From positions 3,841-60,367 of the forward strand of contig DDUX01000123.1 of NCBI GenBank assembly GCA_002345025.1: a stretch of 56,527 bases of DNA. The letters are read 5' to 3'. A program made the position numbers and the translations under genes. Position 1 is the stretch's first letter, and every line of letters starts with the position of its first letter. Shown here piece after piece: positions 28,175-36,431 of this stretch. The notes under the pieces were generated by a model that was not told the origin of the DNA, did no database searches, and saw only the letters and a list, made by a program, of their open reading frames with translations. Origin of the DNA: Candidatus Accumulibacter iunctus. Lineage in GTDB: Bacteria; Pseudomonadota; Gammaproteobacteria; Burkholderiales; Rhodocyclaceae.

Positions 28175-28242
28175 GACTGAACCTCATGCTGTATATGGTT
28201 GAAAATGATGGTTGAAAAAGCGACAGTCACCGGCTGCGACGC

Positions 28243-29082
28243 TCAGTCGCCGCCGGTGACAAGGCTCGCACCGCTGACCCGCTCGATGCCCGACAGATCG
28301 GGCCACGAAGCAGCCCCGCCCAAGCCGGCCCGTCGCAGCAGATGACGCACCGCCACCGCCTGGTCGTAACCATGCTCGATGAGCAACCAGCCCCCGGGCA
28401 GGAGGTGCCTCATCGCACCACCAACGATCACCCGGATGCAATCGAGTCCGTCGCCACCGCGGACGCCATCGGTCAAGGCCATCCGTGGTTCGAACGGCAG
28501 ACCGCCATTCTCCAGATGCGGGTCCGCCGCTGCCACGTAGGGCGGATTGGCGACGATCAGGTCGAAGCGCTCCCCGACCAGGGGTCCGTACCAGTCACCT
28601 TCGATAAAGCGCACCGCGGCGTCGTGCAGGCGGGCGTTTCGCCGCGCAACGGCGAGCGCCGCCGGCGACAGATCCACAGCGACCACTCTCGCTTGCGGGC
28701 TATGGCACTTGAGGCTCACCGCCAGCACCCCGGAACCAGTGCCAAGATCGGCGACAACGGGCTCAGGCATGTGCTGCAGGCGTTCGAGTGCCAGTTCGAC
28801 CAGCAGTTCCGTCTCCGGCCGGGGAATCAGCACGTCAGCGGTGATCTTGAACTCGCGGCCATAGAAGCCCGCTGATCCGACCAGATACGCCAGCGGCTCG
28901 CCGCCCGCGCGTCGCCGCACGAGCTCATCCAGCCGGGTCGTCTGCAGCGCTGACAGCAGCTTTTCCGGGTAAGCGAGAAGGTCGGCGTGACTACAGCCGG
29001 CGACGTGCTCGAGCAACCGGCGCGCATCCAGGCGATCGATCCGCTGCCGCGCCAGGCGCCACGCTTCACCAATGCTCGTCAT
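28243..29082 (-). CDS. prmC: Release-factor glutamine methyltransferase
   Basis: 279 aa. It methylates the Gln of the GGQ motif in release factors RF1 and RF2. The N-terminal helical domain recognises the factor, and the C-terminal Rossmann domain has SAM motif ADLGTGSGVLAVSL and the substrate-Gln motif NPPY in VANPPYVAAADPH. Start ATG 29082 matches the usual N-terminus; a longer reading to 29136 is Arg/Gly-rich and not used. It lies directly downstream of prfA, its substrate gene. Confidence 0.94.
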   Translation of the reverse strand: MTSIGEAWRLARQRIDRLDARRLLEHVAGCSHADLLAYPEKLLSALQTTRLDELVRRRAGGEPLAYLVGSAGFYGREFKITADVLIPRPETELLVELALERLQHMPEPVVADLGTGSGVLAVSLKCHSPQARVVAVDLSPAALAVARRNARLHDAAVRFIEGDWYGPLVGERFDLIVANPPYVAAADPHLENGGLPFEPRMALTDGVRGGDGLDCIRVIVGGAMRHLLPGGWLLIEHGYDQAVAVRHLLRRAGLGGAASWPDLSGIERVSGASLVTGGD

Positions 29083-29161
29083 CCGGCAACCATCGCGGCA
29101 CCAGCGGTCACCGCCCCGACGTGCCATCGGCACCACCGGCCGACATCTGCTGCCATGCGCT

Positions 29162-30244
29162 TCACTCGGCGCCGGCCAGCATCGCCAGCTGGTCGGCCTG
29201 ATGCTCAGCGGTGAGCGCCGTCATCAGCTCGTCGAGCTCGCCATCCATGATGGCGTCGATCTTGTACAGGGTCAGGTTGATGCGATGGTCGGTCACCCGC
29301 CCCTGCGGAAAGTTGTAGGTGCGAATGCGCTCCGAACGGTCACCGCTGCCGATGAGGTTCCGGCGCGTCGAAGCTATGCTCGCGTGCTGCTCGCGTTCCT
29401 GCTGGTCCTTGATCCGCGCCACCAGTACCGACAGGGCCTGCGCCTTGTTCTTGTGTTGCGAGCGGTCATCCTGACACTCGACGACAATCCCGGTTGGCAG
29501 GTGCGTGATGCGCACCGCCGAGTCGGTCTTGTTGATGTGCTGCCCGCCCGCTCCGGACGCGCGGTAGGTATCCACGCGGATGTCCGCCGGGTTGATCAGC
29601 ACCTCCTCGAGTGCCTCCGCCTCCGGCATGACGGCTACCGTACAAGCCGAAGTATGAATGCGGCCCTGCGCCTCGGTTTCGGGCACGCGCTGCACTCGAT
29701 GGCCTCCCGATTCGAACTTCAGCCGCGAGTAGACGCCACCGCCGCTGATGCGGGCAATGATTTCCCGATAGCCACCGACGTCGGAAGGGCTCGCCGAAAT
29801 CACCTCGACCTGCCAGCGCCGGCGCTCGGCATAGCGCCCGTACATACGAAACAGGTTGCCGGCAAAGAGAGCCGATTCATCGCCGCCGGTCCCGGCGCGG
29901 ATCTCGAGGAAGACGTTGCGCTCGTCATTGGCATCGCGGGGCAGCAGCAGCTTCTGCAACTCGGCCTCGATCGCCGGCAGGCGCTCGCGGATGGCGGCCA
30001 CTTCGGCCTCGGCCAGTTCCCGCATTTCCGGATCGTTCAGCAGTTCCAGGCCGGCGGCAAGATCAGCCTGGGCTCGCCGCCAGTCGTGGTACAGACCGAC
30101 CACCGGGCCAAGCTCGGCGTGCTCGCGCGACAGCTTGCGGTACTCGTCGATGTCCCGAGTCACTTCACCGTGGGCCAGCATGCGGTCGAGCTCGTCAAGC
30201 CGCCCGGCAAGATGCTCCAGTTTGTCACGAATACTCTCGTTCAT
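29162..30244 (-). CDS. prfA: Peptide chain release factor 1
   Basis: 360 aa, the standard RF1 length. It recognises UAA and UAG and triggers peptide release. Peptidyl-hydrolase motif GGQ is in SGAGGQHINKTDSAVR; the stop-codon recognition region shows VQRVPETEAQGRIHTSA (PxT-type tripeptide, here PET). Start ATG 30244 gives MNESIRDKLEHLA. RF1 is relevant to the amber codon found in the sensor kinase: with an intact RF1 that TAG should terminate normally. Confidence 0.96.
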   Translation of the reverse strand: MNESIRDKLEHLAGRLDELDRMLAHGEVTRDIDEYRKLSREHAELGPVVGLYHDWRRAQADLAAGLELLNDPEMRELAEAEVAAIRERLPAIEAELQKLLLPRDANDERNVFLEIRAGTGGDESALFAGNLFRMYGRYAERRRWQVEVISASPSDVGGYREIIARISGGGVYSRLKFESGGHRVQRVPETEAQGRIHTSACTVAVMPEAEALEEVLINPADIRVDTYRASGAGGQHINKTDSAVRITHLPTGIVVECQDDRSQHKNKAQALSVLVARIKDQQEREQHASIASTRRNLIGSGDRSERIRTYNFPQGRVTDHRINLTLYKIDAIMDGELDELMTALTAEHQADQLAMLAGAE

Positions 30245-30289
30245 CAGATCGTCGGTTCCATTAATGTGAAGGGCGCGTCTGCAACCCAC

Positions 30290-30384
30290 ACCTCTCCCCG
30301 CTCACCTGTGCGGGAGAAGGGCCGGGGCTGCGAGAAACGGTCATGACTTTCATGAGCAGGGGGGTCGCAACGGCGCATGACCGT
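30290..30384. repeat. Intergenic repeat region between hemA and prfA (palindrome copy 2)
   Basis: The 195-bp gap between hemA and prfA holds a C-rich, partly palindromic stretch (CTCCCCGC...TGCGGGAG, about 30295-30318), then AACGGTCATGACTTTC (30336-30351), identical to one arm of the palindrome at 22337-22352. A right half-arm CATGACCGT (30376-30384) pairs with ACGGTCATG (30337-30345). This copy is degenerate on its right side. No gene is seen in this stretch. Confidence 0.6.
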
Positions 30385-30439
30385 CCGGTGAGGAATACGG
30401 GGAACAGCTCCAGGAGGAGCACGGCATCAGCCTAACCGA

Positions 30440-31702
30440 CTAGTCACCCGGGCGCGGATCTGCGTGCAGGCGGAAAAGGGATGCAACAGCGGCGGGCAGG
30501 CCATCGTTCTCGCCACCAGCCTGCGTCAGCGCCTGTGTCGGAGCATGCAGAAACTTGTTGGTCAACCGGTGCGACAGTTGTTCGACGACCTGTGCCGGAT
30601 CCTCTCCCTTGGCGAGCAACTTGAGCGCGTGCTCGAGCTCGTGCCGTCGAGCGCGGTCGGCGGCATCGCGGAGCGAGCGGATGATCGGTACCGTCGCACG
30701 CGTCGCGAGCCAGCGCAGGAATCCTTCGACACGCTCGGCGATGATCGCCTCGGCGTCCACCACGGCCGCTTGGCGCGACTCCAGACCCGACTCCACCACC
30801 TGCGCCAGATCGTCGACCGTATACAGGAAGACATCGTCCATTTCGCCGACCTCGGGTTCGATGTCGCGCGGTACCGCAAGGTCGACCATGAAGACGGGGC
30901 GATGACGGCGCAACCTGATCGCCCGCTCGACCATCCCGAGTCCGATGATCGGCAGTGGGCTGGCAGTACAGGAAACGACGATGTCGAACTGCGCCAACCG
31001 TTCGCCAAGTTCCTCGAGGCGAATGGCGGAGCCACCAAAGCGATTGGCCAGAGCGAGCCCGCGCTCGATCGTGCGATTGGCGATCACCACCTGCTTCGGC
31101 TGCTGCGCGGCGAAATGGCGGGCGCACAGCTCGACCATCTCGCCTGCGCCGATGAAGAGGATTCGCTGCTCGCCGATCCGCTCGAAAATCCTGCCCGCCA
31201 GCCGCACTGCCGCCGCCGCCATCGACACGATGTTGGCACCGATGGCCGTCGTCGAGCGGACCTCCTTCGCTACCGCGAAGGACTGCTGAAAGAGCTTGTG
31301 CAGGGTCGTGCCCAGGGTTCCCGCCTCCTCTGCGGCACGCACCGCCTCCTTCATCTGCCCGAGGATCTGCGGCTCGCCGAGAACCATTGAATCGAGTCCA
31401 CTGGCAACCCGGAAGGCATGCCTGACAGCCACACGCTCAGGGTAGGTATACAGGTAGGGTTCGATCTGCCGCCTTTCCAGCCGGTGGTACTCGGCCAGCC
31501 ACTGGCTCGCCACTTCGGGCACATCCGTCGCCAGATAGACCTCCGTCCGGTTGCAGGTCGACAGGATCGCTGCTTCGTGAATCGGCTTGCAGCGCCTCAG
31601 GTCGGCAAGCGCCTGCTGAACCCGTTCGGCGTGAAAAGCCACCTGCTCACGGATCGATAGTGGCGCCGAGTGGTGGTTGATGCCAAGGGTATACAACGCC
31701 AT
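30440..31702 (-). CDS. hemA: Glutamyl-tRNA reductase
   Basis: 420 aa. It reduces glutamyl-tRNA to glutamate-1-semialdehyde, the committed step of C5-pathway tetrapyrrole synthesis. C50 in LSTCNRTEVY is the nucleophile; H-containing GLDSMVLGEPQILGQMK and NADPH-binding FIGAGEMVELCARHF follow, and the C-terminal dimerisation helix is present. It is first of hemA-prfA-prmC-grxD, as in many proteobacteria. A good extended -10 lies about 48 bp upstream of the start. Confidence 0.96.
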   Translation of the reverse strand: MALYTLGINHHSAPLSIREQVAFHAERVQQALADLRRCKPIHEAAILSTCNRTEVYLATDVPEVASQWLAEYHRLERRQIEPYLYTYPERVAVRHAFRVASGLDSMVLGEPQILGQMKEAVRAAEEAGTLGTTLHKLFQQSFAVAKEVRSTTAIGANIVSMAAAAVRLAGRIFERIGEQRILFIGAGEMVELCARHFAAQQPKQVVIANRTIERGLALANRFGGSAIRLEELGERLAQFDIVVSCTASPLPIIGLGMVERAIRLRRHRPVFMVDLAVPRDIEPEVGEMDDVFLYTVDDLAQVVESGLESRQAAVVDAEAIIAERVEGFLRWLATRATVPIIRSLRDAADRARRHELEHALKLLAKGEDPAQVVEQLSHRLTNKFLHAPTQALTQAGGENDGLPAAVASLFRLHADPRPGD

Positions 31703-31749
31703 GCTGAGGGACGGTGAGCGACGGTCGGATGGTCACGGGGTGGCGGGCG

Positions 31750-31758
31750 ATTATATCA
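31750..31758 (-). promoter_or_regulatory. hemA: Extended -10 promoter of hemA
   Basis: On the minus strand the sequence TGATATAAT is an exact TGnTATAAT extended -10, 48 bp upstream of the hemA start codon. No good -35 is seen, which is acceptable for extended -10 promoters. The expected leader is about 40 nt. Confidence 0.5.
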
Positions 31759-31802
31759 CCGCCAACCCGACCATCCCGGAGCGAAGGGCTGCTGCCAGTC
31801 CG

Positions 31803-34664
31803 TCAGGGAATCTCCTCGGCCGGCTTGCCGATGAAGTAGCCCTGCGCGTAGTCGACGCCGAAGCTGGCCAGCATGTTCAGGGCGCGCTCATCCTCGACGA
31901 ACTCGGCAACGGTCTTCTTGCCAAAGCCATGCGCCACCTTCGACAGCGCTTCGACAAAGACCTGGTCATCCTGACTGTCGACGAGCGAGCGGACAAAGGA
32001 ACCGTCGATCTTGACGTAATCCACCGGCAACTGCTTGACGTAGTTGAAAGACGAAAAGCCGACACCGAAGTCATCAAGCGAGAACGCGCAACCGAGTTCA
32101 CGGACCGCGCTCATGAACCTTCGGGCGGCAGCGAAATCGGCAACGGCAGCCGTCTCGGTGATCTCGAAAACAATGTCGCTGGCCAAGTCGCGACGCTGCG
32201 TCAGCTTCTCGCGCAGGAAGGAGAGCAGGCTGGCGTCATTGATGCTGACACCGGACAGATTGATCGAGAACTTGTAACTCGCGCCGGCCCGACGCGAGAC
32301 TTCCATCCTGGTGAGGACCATGCTGATCACGTGGCGGTCGATCTCGCGTATCAGGCCACTGCTCTCGGCCACTTCCATGAAGATGCCCGGCGGAACGATG
32401 CCGCCGTCGGCTGCCCGCATGCGCACCAGCGCCTCGAAGTGGCTGACCTTGCGGGCACCGATGTCGAGGATGGGCTGGTAGTGCACGACGAACCCGTCGT
32501 GTACCAGGGCACGGTTGATCATCTCTTCCCAGTGCAGGCGACTCTGCATCTTTTCCTGCACCCCCTCTCCCTCGGAGTAGACGTGCCACCCCCCTCCGCC
32601 CTTGGACTTCGCCTGATACATGGCAATGTCGGCGTTGGTCAGAAGCAGTTCGGCGTCCATCTTCGCCGCCGAGAAGACAACGATGCCGATGCTCGCAGAT
32701 ACACGATGGTTCGCCCCGAGACCTGGAAACTTGATCTCCGCCAGACGACGGTTGATTTTCTCCGCCACCTGCACGGCGCCGGCACTGTCGCATTCATGCA
32801 GCAGGACGCCCAGTTCGTCACCACCCAGGCGCCCGATCCTGTCGCTGGTGCGCGCAACATGGGCAACTTCCTCGGCGACGATCTTGAGGAGTGCGTCGCC
32901 AGCCTGATGGCCGCTGACGTCATTGACGTACTTGAAGGCATCAAGGTCGAGATAGAGAAGCGCACCATCGTGCCCGGAGCGGCGGGCTTCGACCAGTGCC
33001 TTGCGCAGGATGTCCTGGAAATGCCGCCGATTGACCAGACCGGTGAGCAGATCACGCTCGGCCAGATACTTGCGTTCGGTGTGGTCGACGCCAACCGACA
33101 GAACCATCACGTCATCACCAGGCTGACCGGCCAGCCGCGAATGGTTCCAGGTGATCTCGTAAGACTCGCCGCCCTTGCCCTTGAGAATCGACTCCAGTTG
33201 CACGTGCTGGCGATCACCGACCTCGATTTCGTACAGTGCCTGCTTCGCTGCTGCCAGCTGCAGCGAGTCCGCGGCGATCAGCTCGAAGAAGGAACTGGCC
33301 CCGAGTTCCTCTTCTCCCAGACCCGAGAGCTGACGCCCATAGCGATTGAGCGTGAGGATCCGACCGGTGGCCGACTGCGTCAGGATGATGACCTGCGCCG
33401 TGTCGAGGAGGCTGCGGCTGAAGTCGCGCTCGACGGAGATGCGCTGCAGCATTCCCTCGGTCACCGCCGCGTGCGCTGCCACGTCACGCTCAAGGGCCTC
33501 GAGACGATACGAGAGGGCGATCGCCGCTTCGTCGAGACTGTCGATCTCATCCTCCACCAGGCGACGGGCACGCGGCGCGATGTGTGTGCGTGCTTCGGCG
33601 AAGGCGCTGCGTCCCAGCAGGGGAATTGCGCCCGCCGTCCGCGTCATTCGTTGCAGCGGCGCATTCACCAGCAGGGAGAGCAGCAGCAGCGAAACCAGCG
33701 AGACCAGCAGCTCACCCTGCAGGCGGTTCACAACAGAGCTGCGGATGTCGGCCAGGGCCTGCGTCAGGTCGTCGATGACCACCATCGTCGCCGGCACTGA
33801 GGCACCATCGGGGAAATCCAGTGCGAGAAAGGACAATTCGAACTGCCTGCCGTCGTAGGGCAGGGCAAGATGGGCATGCGCGGGGCCGGGTGGCGGTCGC
33901 GGCAGAGACTCCAGTTGCCGCAGTAGTGGGCGATGCCTGCCCATGCTGCTCAAGGGGATCGCGCGCGCACCGAGCCGCGGCAGAAAGGCTCCGTCGACCG
34001 GCTCCCCGGACAACGGTCCCGCCATCGGCACGAGGACGCCAAGGTCGGCGCCAGTGACGCGCTGGAACGAGTTGACGACATCAGCCAGCGAACTGCCAAG
34101 GACCACGGCACCGGCCACCTTTCCTGCCGAGAGAATCGGTGCCGCTGCATACTCGCTGCACACCTTGCGGCAGTGGGTCCAACTCGCGGCCCGCTCTCTG
34201 CTGATGACCTCCTTCACCTGCATCCTCGACTGCACCTCGGGGCCGGCAGCATTTGTCCAGGCCGCGAGTTGCTCACCATTCGTCAGATACACCTGCAGCG
34301 AGTCGATACCGTAGTCGTACTGCAGGGCTGGCCAATAGCTGTCGAAGTGCTGACGCAGCAAGGCGTTGCCGGCCGGCGTCTGGAACAGGCTGACACCGAC
34401 CGAGTCGAGGGCCGCCAGGACGCCGGCCAAAGCCTGCAAGCGCAAGCCGACCTCGCTGCGCAGCGCGAAAGCCTGAGCCACCAGGCGCGCACGGGTCTCG
34501 GCGCGCTGCTCGTCGAAGCGCGTCATCAGATCCTGATAATGCAACCAGGAGAGCACTCCGTTTACCGACAGCATGACCGCGCCCAGCGTCAGCAGAACCT
34601 TCCATTTGAGACTCAGGAAGCGTGAACGACCAGGCGTCCCGCTCGGTGGCTTTGTTTCCGGCAT
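31803..34664 (-). CDS. Membrane GGDEF-EAL protein with periplasmic sensor and PAS domain
   Basis: 953 aa. Layout: transmembrane helix (about 22-42), large periplasmic sensor (43-305, with WTHCRKVCSEYAAAPIL as a Cys pair), second transmembrane helix (about 305-330), linker helices, PAS (about 405-520), GGDEF (about 530-690) and EAL (about 700-945). The cyclase site reads GGDEL (D616) instead of GG[DE]EF, with an RTSD inhibitory-site motif five residues before it, so cyclase activity is uncertain. The EAL domain looks catalytic: EALVRM (E744), NLSG, ETA, DDFGVGFSS, VKIDGSF and AEFVED are all present. Net effect could be c-di-GMP breakdown. It follows the porin and PstS-like genes and is probably co-transcribed (gap 9 bp after the porin stop). 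Confidence 0.9.
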   Translation of the reverse strand: MPETKPPSGTPGRSRFLSLKWKVLLTLGAVMLSVNGVLSWLHYQDLMTRFDEQRAETRARLVAQAFALRSEVGLRLQALAGVLAALDSVGVSLFQTPAGNALLRQHFDSYWPALQYDYGIDSLQVYLTNGEQLAAWTNAAGPEVQSRMQVKEVISRERAASWTHCRKVCSEYAAAPILSAGKVAGAVVLGSSLADVVNSFQRVTGADLGVLVPMAGPLSGEPVDGAFLPRLGARAIPLSSMGRHRPLLRQLESLPRPPPGPAHAHLALPYDGRQFELSFLALDFPDGASVPATMVVIDDLTQALADIRSSVVNRLQGELLVSLVSLLLLSLLVNAPLQRMTRTAGAIPLLGRSAFAEARTHIAPRARRLVEDEIDSLDEAAIALSYRLEALERDVAAHAAVTEGMLQRISVERDFSRSLLDTAQVIILTQSATGRILTLNRYGRQLSGLGEEELGASSFFELIAADSLQLAAAKQALYEIEVGDRQHVQLESILKGKGGESYEITWNHSRLAGQPGDDVMVLSVGVDHTERKYLAERDLLTGLVNRRHFQDILRKALVEARRSGHDGALLYLDLDAFKYVNDVSGHQAGDALLKIVAEEVAHVARTSDRIGRLGGDELGVLLHECDSAGAVQVAEKINRRLAEIKFPGLGANHRVSASIGIVVFSAAKMDAELLLTNADIAMYQAKSKGGGGWHVYSEGEGVQEKMQSRLHWEEMINRALVHDGFVVHYQPILDIGARKVSHFEALVRMRAADGGIVPPGIFMEVAESSGLIREIDRHVISMVLTRMEVSRRAGASYKFSINLSGVSINDASLLSFLREKLTQRRDLASDIVFEITETAAVADFAAARRFMSAVRELGCAFSLDDFGVGFSSFNYVKQLPVDYVKIDGSFVRSLVDSQDDQVFVEALSKVAHGFGKKTVAEFVEDERALNMLASFGVDYAQGYFIGKPAEEIP

Positions 34665-34673
34665 GCGTCGCGA

Positions 34674-35885
34674 CTAGAAACGGAAAGAGGCTTGCAGCAT
34701 GAAATTGTCCCAGTAGCGACGTAGCGCCTGCGGATTCGGGTTGTCCTGCGCCGCCAGGAAGCCTGTGCCGTCGACCCGATGTGCCTCGACGCGCAACATG
34801 AACTGTGGCGTCACGTCGAAACGCATGCCGACCGTCCAGTCCTTGGCAAAACGGGTGAACCCGGGCAGGCGCGTAGCGGCAGCAAAATCCTTGCCATCGC
34901 GATCGTTCTGATCGGCGTAGTAGGCATCGTAGCGCAGCAGCGCTTCCCACTGCGGCGTCAGCCGATAGGTCCCCTGCACGTAGTAGCTCTGCCCGTTGAA
35001 GGTGCCGTTGTAGAAGTAGGGGCCAAAATCGTCGATGGCCGTTCGGCGCAACGCGTACTCCGTGGTCAGACTCCAGTTCTCGTCGTTGTACTGGGCGGAA
35101 AAGATCAGTGGCGTGAGCTTGAAGCTGCCAGCATGCAGGATGTCTCCGAAGCCAGGGTCGTACTTCAGGTCGAGGCGTAGTGCGGTGATCGCCAGCCGGT
35201 ATCTGTTGCCTGCCCCCTCGTACATGATCTGCAGCGCCGGCGCCAGCTTCGAATCGAGGCTACCAGGGCGGTTCAGGCCAACCAGTGGCACCTTGGCCGC
35301 CTCGGTGTCCGTCTGTGGCTGCCCGTAGGCGAAGCTGGCCGACAGTGTGCCGCCTTCACCGTAGCGCTCGAGGTACACCTCGGCGCCGTCTGCCGAGACG
35401 GTCAGGTTGCGCGTCCGCTCGAAGTAGATCGACTGCGGCAGGATGATGCTTGGCCGGGTGAAGGGGACATCACGCGTCGTGTTGTAGAGACCGTAGGCGG
35501 TCTTGATCCGCCCCATGCGAATCCCTGCCCGGCCTTCCTCACTCGACAGCGGGGTCCAGTCGAGCAGTCCGTAGTCCAGCCGAACGCTCCCGTCGTCGGT
35601 ACCGCCAGCACGCCGCGACAGCAGTTCGGCCGAAAGCTGCAGCGCCGGCGTCAGGCGCCACGAGGCATTGACACCAACCTCGGAGAAATCCCTGCTGATC
35701 TGGTTGTCGCTCTGTCCGAAGAAATTGTTGTCCGTCGTCTTCACCAGCGTCAGCGAAGCAAAGCCGTGCAGCTGAAAATCGCCGTCGAGCAGATCGAGGG
35801 CGCGCGCAGTCGTTCCCCAGGACAACACGAGGCCGACCAGTAAGAGGCGGTATGTGGTCCTAACGTATCTTGAGCACACGTACAT
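34674..35885 (-). CDS. Outer-membrane beta-barrel porin-like protein
   Basis: 403 aa. A signal peptide (LLLVGLVLSWGTTARA) is followed by an Ala-Leu-Asp start of the mature protein and a series of amphipathic beta-strands rich in alternating aromatic/hydrophobic residues, ending in the terminal F typical of Bam-inserted barrels (LQASFRF). Strand features such as FASLTLVKTTDNNFFGQ, GRIKTAYGLYN and YYVQGTYRLTPQWEALLRYDAYY recall porins of the phosphate-selective O/P type, but I cannot assign selectivity. Start ATG 35885 overlaps the PstS-like gene by 26 bp and has GAGG nine bases upstream. Confidence 0.75.
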   Translation of the reverse strand: MYVCSRYVRTTYRLLLVGLVLSWGTTARALDLLDGDFQLHGFASLTLVKTTDNNFFGQSDNQISRDFSEVGVNASWRLTPALQLSAELLSRRAGGTDDGSVRLDYGLLDWTPLSSEEGRAGIRMGRIKTAYGLYNTTRDVPFTRPSIILPQSIYFERTRNLTVSADGAEVYLERYGEGGTLSASFAYGQPQTDTEAAKVPLVGLNRPGSLDSKLAPALQIMYEGAGNRYRLAITALRLDLKYDPGFGDILHAGSFKLTPLIFSAQYNDENWSLTTEYALRRTAIDDFGPYFYNGTFNGQSYYVQGTYRLTPQWEALLRYDAYYADQNDRDGKDFAAATRLPGFTRFAKDWTVGMRFDVTPQFMLRVEAHRVDGTGFLAAQDNPNPQALRRYWDNFMLQASFRF

Positions 35886-36330
35886 TCGGAGTCACCTCGC
35901 TCGCCTTGACGTAACCAATCGCCCCGGGGGTGGATGCCACTTTGGCCAACATTTCCTGTGGTGAAGAAACGGCTTCCGGGTACTGGCCCTGTCCGGAAAA
36001 GACCTGCCTGTCCCAGGCCATGCGCAGCTGATGCGGAAAGACCTGCAGCACGGACTTGCTGAAAGTGGCGTGCTCCGGCACCTCGTCGCCAAGGACGAAG
36101 ACCTTGACCGGTGTTTCGCCGGGCCATCGCTGCAGGCGCATGCCGAGGATGGCGCGCAACGAGGCGCGCGGTATCGAGTCTTCGGCAGTCGCCGGATGCG
36201 CGATCACGACCATCGCCGGCTCCGCCGACTGGGCATGGGCGATGCCGAACAGCAGGGTGCTCGCAAGCACCCAGGCCAGCATCAGCCGCAGCAGCGAAGT
36301 GGCGTATTTAATGGCAGGAGTTTTCTCCAT
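35860..36330 (-). CDS. Small PstS-like periplasmic phosphate-binding-type protein
   Basis: 156 aa from ATG 36330. A signal peptide (LLRLMLAWVLASTLLFGIAHA) is followed by about 130 residues similar to half of a PstS fold: VVIAHPATAEDSIPRASLRAILG, WPGETPVKVFVL, HATFSKSVLQVFP, VASTPGAIGYVKASEV. PstS itself is about 320 aa, so this is a short domain-only member, as in stand-alone signalling-type binding proteins. There are no pstABC genes nearby; instead a porin and a c-di-GMP enzyme follow. A sensing role is an inference. Confidence 0.72.
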   Translation of the reverse strand: MEKTPAIKYATSLLRLMLAWVLASTLLFGIAHAQSAEPAMVVIAHPATAEDSIPRASLRAILGMRLQRWPGETPVKVFVLGDEVPEHATFSKSVLQVFPHQLRMAWDRQVFSGQGQYPEAVSSPQEMLAKVASTPGAIGYVKASEVTPNVRVLKIR

Positions 36331-36431
36331 CACGGCGCATCGTACCAGACAATCAGCCGACGTTTCAGCCACCGTCGATCGCTGTCACGGCACTCCCATC
36401 AACTGCGCTGCGGTGGGCAATGATCGTCCGC

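Noticed and set aside
28195..28218. Two copies of ATGGTTGAAAA between prmC and grxD
   Set aside because: A single 13-bp duplication with no second site in the window; too little to call an element.
31677..33800. 707-codon frame antisense to the GGDEF-EAL gene
   Set aside because: No domain; composition typical of an antisense frame. The minus strand has clear c-di-GMP motifs.
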